Source of the DNA: Algoriphagus hitonicola
Lineage (GTDB): Bacteria > Bacteroidota > Bacteroidia > Cytophagales > Cyclobacteriaceae
Assembly (NCBI RefSeq): GCF_900113375.1
Contig: NZ_FOPC01000002.1
Location: 248,001-312,000 of the forward strand
Direction of reading: 5' to 3'
DNA length: 64,000 nt
The position numbers and the translations under genes were made by a program. Below the pieces are notes generated by a model. That model was not told where the DNA came from and ran no database searches. It saw nothing but the letters and a program-made list of their open reading frames with translations. How positions within the stretch are numbered: the first letter of the stretch is position 1; every line of letters starts with the position of its first letter. Of the stretch, positions 52,995 through 62,309 are shown piece after piece.

Positions 52995-55900
52995 TTACAG
53001 GTTCACATTAACTCCCAACGTGAAAGTACGCGCTGGTGTGAAAGTATTTGCAGTTGTTCCATTGAAAGATCCAGAAACATACATGCCGCTTCTTCCGGAC
53101 AACCAACCTAGGTTTTCACCCGCCAAATACACGGTAGCACCTCTCATTTTCCATCTCTCCAAGGTAGCTCTTGGAATTGTGTAGGATAGGTTCACGGAAC
53201 GCAGGTTGAGATAAGAAGCATCCGTTAACCATCGATCAGAAGCCACATTAGTCTGAGCTGCACCAGTTACGTCCATTTTAGGAACGTCTGTTACGTCTCC
53301 AGGCTCTTGCCACCTGTTTAGGATATCTTGATGAAGTGCTCCTCCATCAGGATCTGCTGACATCAATCCCGCATAAATTCCATCATAAATATCTCCACCG
53401 ATAGCGAAGCTAAGTAATACGTTCAAGGAGAATCCTTTATAGGTAAAGGTATTAGTCAAACCACCAAAGAAATCAGGAATCGCATCACCAGCAAAGTGGA
53501 AACGGGCATCCTGGAATCGGGTAGTCACGGTATCTTGACCGATGATCTGCTGATTCTCGTCACTCGCATCATACTCATCTACTCGATAAAGACCTTCACC
53601 GGTTTGAGGATCAACGCCATACCAGTCTCTCAACCAGAAGTCATAGATTCCGTTTCCGACTACATATTTTTTGGTTCCTACGATTTGCTCATCAAAAGGA
53701 AGCTCCTTAAACTCATTCTCAAAAGTAGATACGTTCAAGTTGGCAGTCCATTTGAAGTCATTTCCTCGGATGATATCTCCGGCGATATTGAATTCAATAC
53801 CACGGTTAGCCATCGTACCGATATTTTGGAATCTGCTATTCAAACCAGTAGTCAAAGAAAGTGGTACCTCAAACAACAAGTTTTGAGACTCTCTATTGAA
53901 ATATTCCAAGGTACCGGAGAATCGGTTGCCAAAAGCAAAATCCAATCCGATATCAAAGGTATTGTTGGATTCCCACTGTAGATCCAAAGCAGAAAGAGAC
54001 GCTTGGAGGATACCTGGCTCAGAAGCATTGTTGAACCCTAGGTCATACAGGGCCTGCCAAGGATAAAATCCTCCGACGCTGTTGTTACCTACCTCACCGT
54101 AAGAAGCTCTCAACTTCAATAGCTGAATGTTATCAAAGTTAAAGAAGTCTTCCTGGTCAATTGCCCAAGAAGCCCCTACAGAGTAGAATGTTCCCCATCT
54201 TACGTCCTTTGCAAAACGAGAAGATCCATCAGACCTCAAGGAAGCAGAGAAGGAATACTTATCATCATACACGTAGTTGATTCTGGAGAAATAAGATTCG
54301 ATAGTCTCTCTATCCAATCGGCCAGAAGCAGAGTTGATTGTTACAAAGTTGTCTGGCTCGATATTTCCAGCAAGAATTTGATCCTGCTTCGAAATAAACT
54401 GACGGTTGATTTTCAAATCGTAGTTCTCATGACCTACCAATGCATCCACAAAATGCTTCTCGTTAAATGTCTTGCTATAAGTCAACAATTGGTTGAAGGT
54501 CAAGGAATTGGTTCTAACATTGGATCGACTGGTTCGTCCAGCTGGAGCGCCATCACCAACGATGGTGTTGTCATATCCAATACCGAGAAATGAAGTGATA
54601 TCGGTGGCAATATTGGTTCGGAACGTAAAATCTTTCAAGAATCTTACTTCCATATACGCTCTCGAAGAAATGGCATCTCGATCAAATCGATCCTCATTTA
54701 ATAAGGTCTCTTGAACGACATGTCGACCTGGGAATGAACCCGGGCCTCTTCTAGGAAGTCCAAACTGCTCCAAGTCACCAGTATCGTAAATTCTATTTCC
54801 TAAGTCATCCAATACAAATCCACCCGTCTGCATATTCTGAGCAAACACTGGATAAATCGGTCCGATAGATCGAGCCGTAAAGAATGGGTTTACAAAACTA
54901 GAGGAACCACCAGAACTTGCATTGTTTCCCTCTGTCAAGGTAGCTGAAAGGTTAATTCCAGTCTTCAACCAATCGGTTGCCTGGGTATTCACATTCAATC
55001 GACCAGTGAATCGCTCTATATCTGAACGAATTACAAATCCCTTTTCATTCAAGTAGTTGAATGAAGTATAGTAATCTGTCTTGCCGGTAGCACCAGAATA
55101 AGTCAAGTTGTATTCCTTACGGTCACCAGTTCGCTGCAATTCGTCAAACCAGTTAAGGCCTTGGAAATTGTTAACTGCGTTTGGATTTAAAGTACCATCT
55201 GCACCGACAATTTGATTGTTTGGCACATTGTAGATGTTATATCCCAATACATTGATCAACTCATCAGAAGCGAAAGCCGCAGCATCGGTAGGAGAATCTC
55301 CTAGTCCAAGTTGTGTGTTTCTCAAGGATTCCCAAACCAAAGGATAATACTGATCAGCGTTCACACGGCTATATTCTGGAAGCGCTCTTCCAGATACCCC
55401 TTGCTGTACTCTGAAATTGACAGTAGGTCGGTCTTTTTTACCAGTTTTGGTGGTAATCATGATGACACCATTTGCCGCTCTCGAGCCGTAAAGTGAAGTA
55501 GAAGACGCATCTTTCATGATCGTCATGTCAGCGATATCTTCTGGGTTCAAGTTGGATAGATCACCATCAAACGGCACTCCATCTACCACGTAAAGTGGTG
55601 ATGAAGATGAGTTTACCGAACCTACCCCTCTGATTCGAACTGCAGGAGTAGATCCAGGCTGTCCAGAAGCCGAAGTAGTAATTACACCAGGAGACTGACC
55701 TTCAATCGCATTTACCACGTTATTGATTGGTCGGTTGGCGATTTGATCTCCTTTAAGAGAGATCGCAGAACCTGTAAAGTTTCCTTTATCAGCCGTACCA
55801 CCGTAAGCAGTGATGATTACTTCGTCCAAATTCTGAGAATCCTCAGTCATGGTTAAGTCGATGACAGATCTATTGCCGATCTGTTCCTCCACACTTCTAT

Positions 55901-56132
55901 AGCCGATATAGCTAAAAACTAGTGTGGTAGCGCTTTCAGGAACACTGATCGAATAGTTACCGTCAAGGTCGGTTACTACTCCGATCGTCGTTCCTTTCAC
56001 TAGGACGTTGACCCCGATCAAGCCTTCCGGCTGATCATCGGCTACTATCCTACCAGTGATCGTTCTGTTTTGCGCCCATACCGACACGACTGTCAGAAGG
56101 GTAAGTGCAAAACCTAGTAAAACTTTCTTCAT
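52995..56132 (-). CDS. SusC/RagA family TonB-dependent outer-membrane transporter
   Basis: A 1,045-residue TonB-dependent receptor. Order: signal peptide (MKKVLLGFALTLLTVVSVWA), carboxypeptidase-regulatory-like domain (about 22-105; TITGRIVADDQPEGLIGVNV), TonB box-like DEVIITAYG near 115, plug domain (about 130-235; VDGVPFDG, SSTSLYGSRAANGVIMITTK), then a 22-stranded barrel ending at NVNL. With SusD it imports a nutrient into the periplasm using proton-motive force via TonB. It has no extra N-terminal signalling domain for an anti-sigma factor. The long upstream region (56133-56619) probably carries regulation. Confidence 0.94.
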   Translation of the reverse strand: MKKVLLGFALTLLTVVSVWAQNRTITGRIVADDQPEGLIGVNVLVKGTTIGVVTDLDGNYSISVPESATTLVFSYIGYRSVEEQIGNRSVIDLTMTEDSQNLDEVIITAYGGTADKGNFTGSAISLKGDQIANRPINNVVNAIEGQSPGVITTSASGQPGSTPAVRIRGVGSVNSSSSPLYVVDGVPFDGDLSNLNPEDIADMTIMKDASSTSLYGSRAANGVIMITTKTGKKDRPTVNFRVQQGVSGRALPEYSRVNADQYYPLVWESLRNTQLGLGDSPTDAAAFASDELINVLGYNIYNVPNNQIVGADGTLNPNAVNNFQGLNWFDELQRTGDRKEYNLTYSGATGKTDYYTSFNYLNEKGFVIRSDIERFTGRLNVNTQATDWLKTGINLSATLTEGNNASSGGSSSFVNPFFTARSIGPIYPVFAQNMQTGGFVLDDLGNRIYDTGDLEQFGLPRRGPGSFPGRHVVQETLLNEDRFDRDAISSRAYMEVRFLKDFTFRTNIATDITSFLGIGYDNTIVGDGAPAGRTSRSNVRTNSLTFNQLLTYSKTFNEKHFVDALVGHENYDLKINRQFISKQDQILAGNIEPDNFVTINSASGRLDRETIESYFSRINYVYDDKYSFSASLRSDGSSRFAKDVRWGTFYSVGASWAIDQEDFFNFDNIQLLKLRASYGEVGNNSVGGFYPWQALYDLGFNNASEPGILQASLSALDLQWESNNTFDIGLDFAFGNRFSGTLEYFNRESQNLLFEVPLSLTTGLNSRFQNIGTMANRGIEFNIAGDIIRGNDFKWTANLNVSTFENEFKELPFDEQIVGTKKYVVGNGIYDFWLRDWYGVDPQTGEGLYRVDEYDASDENQQIIGQDTVTTRFQDARFHFAGDAIPDFFGGLTNTFTYKGFSLNVLLSFAIGGDIYDGIYAGLMSADPDGGALHQDILNRWQEPGDVTDVPKMDVTGAAQTNVASDRWLTDASYLNLRSVNLSYTIPRATLERWKMRGATVYLAGENLGWLSGRSGMYVSGSFNGTTANTFTPARTFTLGVNVNL

Positions 56133-56619
56133 AGGTTAAAATTTTAGATGATTTAAATTTTCAATATGCAAGATGCAAATGAAAAAGGGCATTAAACAAA
56201 TTTGGAATAACCAGCTTCAGGTTAAATAATCAAAATATAATTTCGAATATTAAAAAAATGCGAAATTATACTGCATTAAAAATTTTTTGGACAGTGTCCG
56301 CAATTATCTTATTTCTTTTAAATCGAATTAACAAAATTTAATTTTTAAAAAATAGCTAAAACAGGCTGAACCTATGCATTATTAGAATCTTTATATATTT
56401 ATACCCTGTTGTAAACTAGTGATTTTTCAGTATATTATTCTGAATATGTGGTCTTTAGCAATTCATTTCAGGATTTTATTTGATTGTTGTACGCTTTGAA
56501 AATAGTGTTCGGAAAATTTTATAGCATCAAAATCACAAAAGTCCAAATATGCCACTCATTATACTTTTTACTTAAATGGATAAAAAATTCTTTGGACTAC
56601 ACCCAAAATCAAGTAAATC
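56133..56619. other. Long AT-rich upstream region of the susC/susD operon
   Basis: 487 bases with no credible ORF and no exact TAnnTTTG box for susC. The only structure seen is GGACAGTGTCC (56289-56299), a short dyad about 160 bases upstream of the susC start, a possible operator. The 3' end of the 2H phosphoesterase gene borders it with no clear terminator. Confidence 0.5.
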
Positions 56620-57168
56620 TTACTTTAAAAGGATGAAATCATGGTTTTTTAACCATCGCCCCTCTACTTTTTTCAAAAGACTAACCTCCTCTACGCTAAA
56701 TCGGAAATTCAATTTTTGCTCCCTAACCAAGCTGAAAACCCCATCAAAACTCGAGGGTTTTAGATCCTTAAAGGCTACCGTCATGTGCGGATAATAATTT
56801 CGGTCACTGAGCTCCGGCATTAAGTGCAGCTCCCGCTGACAATACATTTTCAAATCCATTTGTAAATGAGGAAGACTTTCCGGTGCCTCGACTTTCAGGA
56901 AAATTACGCGTTTGCCAAAGGAATCCACGTGGTGAATTCTGATTTCAAACTGCTTTTGATTCGCCAGAAACATTTCAAGTTTATTTTTAAGCTTCTCTTC
57001 ATTTTTCAACGAAAAAGAAAACGGCATCTTCAGTGTCACATGAGCTGGTGATTTTAAAGCATATTTACTCCCAAAATCTTGCCTAATCATTTCCTTTAGG
57101 CTTTCGACTTGATCGAAAAATGGCTGAGGTGGAACTATCGCCAAAAAATATTTCTGCAAATCTTTCAT
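56620..57168 (-). CDS. 2'-5' RNA ligase/2H phosphoesterase family protein
   Basis: A 182-residue 2H phosphoesterase. The two H-x-T motifs that make the active site are HVTLKMPF (about residue 43) and HMTVAF (about 128). Members act as 2'-5' RNA ligases or cyclic phosphodiesterases in RNA processing; substrate unknown here. No signal peptide. Short gap (102 bases) to the divergent universal stress protein gene. Confidence 0.9.
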   Translation of the reverse strand: MKDLQKYFLAIVPPQPFFDQVESLKEMIRQDFGSKYALKSPAHVTLKMPFSFSLKNEEKLKNKLEMFLANQKQFEIRIHHVDSFGKRVIFLKVEAPESLPHLQMDLKMYCQRELHLMPELSDRNYYPHMTVAFKDLKPSSFDGVFSLVREQKLNFRFSVEEVSLLKKVEGRWLKNHDFILLK

Positions 57169-57270
57169 CTCATAAAATTACCCCGAAAAAACTTACTCCA
57201 CCAAAAACAAAAAAACTGTTTAATAAACTCAATCAATCCATTAAATTAAGCCTATCTAAAAACAATCACT

Positions 57271-58185
57271 ATGAAGTTTTTTTCTAAAGTAATGGTCGGA
57301 ATGGATCTGACCGAAATGGACGATATACTCATCAAGAAAACCATCGTGTTTTTGGAGTTTTTGGGGGTTGAGAAATGCTATTTTCTCCACGTCTCCAAGA
57401 ATCTTGCCCTGCCGGAAGATATCATCCAAAAATACCCTAACCTGGTAGCTTCTGGGGATGAAACCATTGAAGCGATGATTCAGCAAAAGCTGAAAGAGTA
57501 TCATTTTCCCAAATCTGTCGAAACCGAAATTATCGCCGAAGAAGGAGATCATCCGCTTGACACCTTCCTTCGCTGGGCTAAAATTAAAGATGTCGACCTC
57601 GTCATCATGGGTAGAAAAGAAACGCTCAAAGGTAGCGGAGCACTTGCTAATGGCGTCGCCAAAAAAGCCCCCTGCTCTGTCATGCTACTTCAAGAAAAAC
57701 GCTCCGAGGGACTGCCGAAAAAAATCATGATCCCAACAGACTTTTCACAGCATAACCACATGATTTATTCTTTTGGAGAGCGGATTGCCGATGAATTGAA
57801 TGCCGAATTGTTTCCTGTGCATTTTTATGAAGTCCCTCACGGATACTCCAAAACGGGGAAATCCTTTGAAGAATTTTCCGAAATCATGAAGGAACATGCC
57901 AAAAATGATTTTAAAAAATTCGTTGCAAAACATAACCATCCCGACCTTTCCTGTGATTTTATTCTCAATGATGGAGATAATATTGGCGAACTGCTCCTCA
58001 AAGAAGCTCACAAATTAGATATAGACATGTTTATCATGGGTTCGCGAGGCCGTACCAAATCAGCCGCAATGCTACTCGGAAGTACCGCTGAAAAACTCAT
58101 CGCCGCAAACAATGTACTTCCTATGCTGATCTTCAAACAAAAAGGAGAAAATATGGGGTTTTTTGAAGCACTATTTAAGCTTTAA
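57271..58185 (+). CDS. Universal stress protein, tandem Usp domains
   Basis: A 304-residue cytoplasmic protein with two Usp domains. The first (about 1-140) ends with GRKETLKGSGALANGVAKKA; the second (about 150-290) has the ATP-type motif GSRGRTKSAAMLLGSTAEKL. Double Usp proteins of this length bind nucleotides and are induced in stress or stationary phase. Monocistronic with a terminator at 58201. Confidence 0.92.
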   Translation: MKFFSKVMVGMDLTEMDDILIKKTIVFLEFLGVEKCYFLHVSKNLALPEDIIQKYPNLVASGDETIEAMIQQKLKEYHFPKSVETEIIAEEGDHPLDTFLRWAKIKDVDLVIMGRKETLKGSGALANGVAKKAPCSVMLLQEKRSEGLPKKIMIPTDFSQHNHMIYSFGERIADELNAELFPVHFYEVPHGYSKTGKSFEEFSEIMKEHAKNDFKKFVAKHNHPDLSCDFILNDGDNIGELLLKEAHKLDIDMFIMGSRGRTKSAAMLLGSTAEKLIAANNVLPMLIFKQKGENMGFFEALFKL

Positions 58186-58200
58186 AGAGCTTCTAAACGG

Positions 58201-58238
58201 AAAAAGCCCGACGAATTGAACTTTCATCGGGCTTTTTT
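58201..58238. terminator. Bidirectional terminator between usp and the sugar transferase
   Basis: 11-bp stem (58201-58211 with 58227-58237), 15-base loop, T-run on the + strand and T5 on the - strand. Confidence 0.85.
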
Positions 58239-58261
58239 GTATGCTTTTGGGAGCAGTAGTA

Positions 58262-59632
58262 TCAATACGCGTTTTCTCGATTGAATAACAATTCATGAAT
58301 AGTTTTGATCATGATTCCCATGTCTAGCAGAAAAGACCAATTATTAATATAAAAGGAATCCAACCGCACCCGTGATCTAATCTGAAAGGGATTTTCGATT
58401 TCCCCACGATATCCACGGACCTGCGCCAACCCAGTGATTCCAGGACGGATTTTATGTCTGGAATTGTAGCGCTCGATCTGCGTTTTAAAAGTTTTGTTCA
58501 TTGGAATTGTATGCGGCCGTGGTCCGACAATCGACATATCTCCCAAGAGCACATTGATAAATTGTGGCATTTCATCCAGAGAGGTCGTCCGTAAAAAAGA
58601 TCCGATTCGGGTGACTCTCGGGTCATTTTTCACAGCTTGGACAGAATCGGCATAATCGTTTGGAGTCATGGACCGAAACTTCAGGCAATTGAATTCCTTG
58701 TTATTGACCCCATTCCGCTTTTGAATAAAAAATACCGGGCCTTTGGACTCCCACTTGATCAGCAATCCGACCAAAGGAATCAACCAAGACAGAATAAAAA
58801 CAATCACCAAAATGGCAAAAATCACATCAAATGCCCGCTTGGCCACACTATTAAAGGGATTGTCCAGGGGAATTTCATTGACATTGATGACAAAAAATTC
58901 TCCATATTTTGAAAAAGATAAATTCTTCTCCAACTGAAGACTTCCACCGGGAATCATTTTTACTTTGATGTAATTTTCATCCGCAAAATCGATGACTTTT
59001 TTCACCAGCTTGGGCTCAAGATGCTCATGGATATATATCAAGTCCAGATCAAGTCCCCCCGCCTCTTTAAAAAAGTCAGCGATCCCGCCACGGGTTTGAT
59101 TACAGTTTGCCTGATCATCAAAATATCCAAGGAAATTGATCCCAAAATCCTTCCGGATGCGAAACACATCGGCCAGTTTTGGACTGGTTCCACCTTTACC
59201 GACAATGACCGCATTCTGAAAATTATGCCCTTTGGCCCGGTACTTCCTCAAAATCATATGGACAGTAACCCGGAATGCCCCCATCAAAATCAACATCCCA
59301 ATCCCCAAGGTCAAAACGGGAATTACCTGGAGCTGCGGAGTCTGAAAGGGTAGCCACAAAATGGCAGAAGCACCCACAAACCAAAAGACGGTAACCAACA
59401 ACTGACTAAGCGTTTGTTGATACTCGTCCGTTCGCCCGATTTTATAATCTTTTCGGAGTCCCGAGATCAATAACCAAAGCAACGACAAGGGCAAAAATGC
59501 ATCAAATTCTGCCCACTCAAAAACACCTAATCCACTCAGAATCAGATTTAATAGCAACAAGGCAATGAAAGAGACTACAAAATCACTTGTCGTAAATAAC
59601 CAGGGGAAATATTTATCAAATCTTCGTTTCAT
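58262..59632 (-). CDS. Exopolysaccharide polyprenyl-glycosylphosphotransferase (WcaJ/WbaP type)
   Basis: A 456-residue membrane enzyme that transfers a sugar phosphate to undecaprenyl phosphate, the first step of a repeat-unit or capsule pathway. Four N-terminal helices (about 10-130) and a nucleotide-binding-like CoA_binding_3 region (about 140-250; AVIVGKGG) precede the catalytic domain (about 265-450). Motifs: KRAFDVIFAILVIVF, KFRSMTPND, TSLDEMPQFINVLLGDMSIVGPRP split by Asp/Glu-rich positions, and KIRPGITGLAQVRGYRG. No other polysaccharide gene is adjacent, so the locus is either split or encodes the initiating enzyme alone. Confidence 0.92.
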   Translation of the reverse strand: MKRRFDKYFPWLFTTSDFVVSFIALLLLNLILSGLGVFEWAEFDAFLPLSLLWLLISGLRKDYKIGRTDEYQQTLSQLLVTVFWFVGASAILWLPFQTPQLQVIPVLTLGIGMLILMGAFRVTVHMILRKYRAKGHNFQNAVIVGKGGTSPKLADVFRIRKDFGINFLGYFDDQANCNQTRGGIADFFKEAGGLDLDLIYIHEHLEPKLVKKVIDFADENYIKVKMIPGGSLQLEKNLSFSKYGEFFVINVNEIPLDNPFNSVAKRAFDVIFAILVIVFILSWLIPLVGLLIKWESKGPVFFIQKRNGVNNKEFNCLKFRSMTPNDYADSVQAVKNDPRVTRIGSFLRTTSLDEMPQFINVLLGDMSIVGPRPHTIPMNKTFKTQIERYNSRHKIRPGITGLAQVRGYRGEIENPFQIRSRVRLDSFYINNWSFLLDMGIMIKTIHELLFNRENAY

Positions 59633-59789
59633 AAAAATACCTATGCAAACAATCAGAACACTTCAAAAACCAGGCTAGCTTGATCCTTGTATTGGAATTG
59701 CTCATTTTCGTGCCCAAAATTAAGAAAAGAATCCTCAAGCATGATTACTTTTGATATTAATTTATATCCAAAAAGCCAATTGGCAATAC

Positions 59790-60458
59790 ATGATTTCATT
59801 TTCCGATTTATTCGATTCATCTGAAAATCCTAATTCATTAGGAGCTAAATTTCGCCAACGACGACAAGCTGTATTCGAATCACTTTTTTTTAGCCATTTT
59901 TCAGCTGATCAGCCCATTGCTATTTTGGATGTAGGCGGTACTTCAGAATTCTGGAAAAGAAGCAAAATTCTAGACATGCCGCATCTAAGTATCACCCTAC
60001 TCAATCTCTCCCAATCTAAAACTTCCCATCCCAAACTGATCAGCGTGGCTGGTGATGCCACTGCCATGCCAGAATATACGAACTCCTCCTTTGATCTAGT
60101 TTTTTCCAACTCCGTCATTGAGCATTTATATACTTTTGAAAATCAGCAAAAAATGGCTTCGGAAATCCTTCGCATTGGCAAAAAACATTTCGTCCAAACG
60201 CCCAATCGCTATTTCCCGGTTGAAGCCCATTATGCTCTTCCATTTGCCCAGTTTTGGCCAAAGGGATTACTTTTCAAAACCTTGACCCAAACCAAGCTCA
60301 GCCGATTGCAACGCTGGCCCGAATCAGCCGCCAGTCAATACTTGGAAGAAATCCGGCTGTTAGACCAAAAAGAAATGAAACAGCTTTTCCCGGACAGTAA
60401 ACTTTACCTCGAAAGGGTCCTTGGACTCTGCAAATCCATCACCGCTCACAATTTTTAA
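59790..60458 (+). CDS. Class I SAM-dependent methyltransferase
   Basis: A 222-residue methyltransferase of the Methyltransf_11/25 kind. SAM motif I is AILDVGGTSEFWKRS (about residue 42-56), and the post-I and motif-III regions are DATAMPEYTNSSFDLVFSNSVIEHL and ILRIGKKHFVQTPNRYFPVE. The start is ATG 59790; the longer frame begins at TTG 59751. Substrate unknown; neighbouring sugar-transferase and ABC genes hint at cell-surface polysaccharide, but only weakly. It overlaps the convergent ABC gene by four bases. Confidence 0.88.
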   Translation: MISFSDLFDSSENPNSLGAKFRQRRQAVFESLFFSHFSADQPIAILDVGGTSEFWKRSKILDMPHLSITLLNLSQSKTSHPKLISVAGDATAMPEYTNSSFDLVFSNSVIEHLYTFENQQKMASEILRIGKKHFVQTPNRYFPVEAHYALPFAQFWPKGLLFKTLTQTKLSRLQRWPESAASQYLEEIRLLDQKEMKQLFPDSKLYLERVLGLCKSITAHNF

Positions 60459-62242
60459 TCTGCAAACTGAAGTCGAACAAGATTTGCATAAAAACCATCT
60501 TCCTTTTCCAAAAGCTCCAAGTGATTTCCCTGCTCCACAATTTTTCCTTCGCTGAGTACGTAGATTCGATCTACTTTTCGGATAGTAGCCAGTCGATGTG
60601 CAATAATAATGGTCGTCCGCCCTTTCATCAACTCATCCAAGGCCTCCTGTACCAAAGCCTCCGACTCAGCATCCAATGAAGAGGTAGCCTCGTCCAAAAT
60701 CAAAATAGATGGATCTTTCAAAATCGCCCGAGCAATAGCTACTCGCTGTCGCTGACCTCCTGAAAGTTTTACTCCGCGTTCCCCCACCAGGGTGTCCATC
60801 CCTTCTGGAAACTGGGAAATAAATTGCCATGCATTCGCTTTTTTTGCCGCAAGGTCAATTTCCTCTTGCGTAGCATTGGGCTTGGCATAGGCTATATTTT
60901 CCCGAATGGAACCCCCAAAAAGCAAAACTTCCTGAGGTACCATCCCGACATGGCTACGGAGCTCTTCCAAATTCCAATCTTCGAGCGGCACACCATCGAG
61001 TCTGATTTGACCCGAATTGACTTCATAAAAGCGAAGTAGTAGCTGAATTATGGTCGATTTGCCAGCGCCCGAGTGCCCAGCAAGCGCTACCTTTTCCCCA
61101 GGATTGACATAAAAAGAAAGCGACTTGAGTACTTCTACTTCAGGTCGGGTCGGATAGTGAAAAGAAATATGATCAAATTCTATTTTTCCTTCAAAACCCA
61201 CTCCCTTTCGACCGATATTGGTTTCGGCTTTTTCATCCATGATCTCCAAAACCCGTTCTGAGCTTCCGATTGCTTTTTGCACTTGCCCATAAATATCCCC
61301 CAATCCTGCAATTGATCCACCGATAAATGTGGTGTAGAGTACAAATGATACCAGTTCACCGGTACTCATTTCACCCGAAGCCACCAAACTGGCCCCATAC
61401 CACATTACCGCCACGATTCCTCCAAACAAGGCAAAAATCACAAAAGAAATAAAGGCCCCTCGATATTTGGCTGATCTCAAAGCGATCGCTACTACATTAT
61501 TGAGTCCTTTGGAATAGCGAGCAGATTCGTACGCTTCTCCCACAAATGACTTGACCGTCGCGATGGACTGCAGGGTTTCCTCGACTATGACATTGGCAAT
61601 GGCCAATTCGTCCTGTGTCTTTTTGGAGAGGGTTCGGATAAATCGCCCAAAAACCATCGCAAGAATGACCAGCACAGGAAAAGTCCCCAGCATAAATAAG
61701 GTCAGTTTTGGCGTGGTGAATATCAAAAACCCAACCCCAGCGACCAAAGTGACGATTTGCCGAAAAAGCTCTGCCAAGGTAACCGAAAATGTATCCTGCA
61801 AAAGACTCACATCCGAGGTGATTCGGGAAATCAACTCACCCGTTCTCCGTTTGTCAAAAAAGGTCATAGGCAAGCGAAGTAATTTGCTGTAAAGCGCCTG
61901 ACGAATATCCCGCATGGATCGCTCCGAAACCAAGGCAAAGGTCCACACCCGGAAAAAGGAAAATAGACTCTGTACGGCCAGTATCCCCACCAAAATCAAA
62001 GCAATGGAATTGATATCAGAAACTATCCACTCGGAACCCTGAGCCGTATCGATCAGTTTACCGGCGACAAAAGGAAAGGTCAACAGCGTCAGTGAGGAGA
62101 GCAGTAAAAAACCTAAACCCAAAAAAAACATCCCTCGATAGGGAAGCATAAACTGGAATATCCCACCCAGTTTCCTGAAATTCTGCTTATTCAATCGCCG
62201 CTTTTCATGCTCTTCTAAAGCATTCCCTCTTTTTTTCGCCAT
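60455..62242 (-). CDS. ABC transporter, fused permease and ATPase (MsbA/MDR type)
   Basis: A 595-residue half-transporter with six membrane helices (about 30-320) and a C-terminal ATPase: Walker A GHSGAGKST, Q-loop region MVPQEVLLFGGSIREN, signature LSGGQRQRVAIARAI, Walker B ILILDEATSSLD. It would export a lipid, drug or peptide as a homodimer. The start at 62242 (MAKKRGN) is preferred to 62266, since an exact -7 box lies 22 bases upstream of it at 62264-62271. Confidence 0.94.
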   Translation of the reverse strand: MAKKRGNALEEHEKRRLNKQNFRKLGGIFQFMLPYRGMFFLGLGFLLLSSLTLLTFPFVAGKLIDTAQGSEWIVSDINSIALILVGILAVQSLFSFFRVWTFALVSERSMRDIRQALYSKLLRLPMTFFDKRRTGELISRITSDVSLLQDTFSVTLAELFRQIVTLVAGVGFLIFTTPKLTLFMLGTFPVLVILAMVFGRFIRTLSKKTQDELAIANVIVEETLQSIATVKSFVGEAYESARYSKGLNNVVAIALRSAKYRGAFISFVIFALFGGIVAVMWYGASLVASGEMSTGELVSFVLYTTFIGGSIAGLGDIYGQVQKAIGSSERVLEIMDEKAETNIGRKGVGFEGKIEFDHISFHYPTRPEVEVLKSLSFYVNPGEKVALAGHSGAGKSTIIQLLLRFYEVNSGQIRLDGVPLEDWNLEELRSHVGMVPQEVLLFGGSIRENIAYAKPNATQEEIDLAAKKANAWQFISQFPEGMDTLVGERGVKLSGGQRQRVAIARAILKDPSILILDEATSSLDAESEALVQEALDELMKGRTTIIIAHRLATIRKVDRIYVLSEGKIVEQGNHLELLEKEDGFYANLVRLQFAD

Positions 62243-62263
62243 GCTTAATAATACTTCAACCCG

Positions 62264-62271
62264 CAAAATTA
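62264..62271 (-). promoter_or_regulatory. Probable -7 box of the ABC transporter gene
   Basis: Exact TAnnTTTG on the - strand (TAATTTTG), 22 bases before the ABC start; it supports that start over the one at 62266. Confidence 0.45.
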
Positions 62272-62309
62272 GGCCTTTTCACAGGAATACCATGCACTAT
62301 TTTTTTCAA

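Noticed and set aside
56576..56794. 72-aa ORF on the + strand
   Set aside because: Overlaps the 2H phosphoesterase gene in antisense; a shadow.
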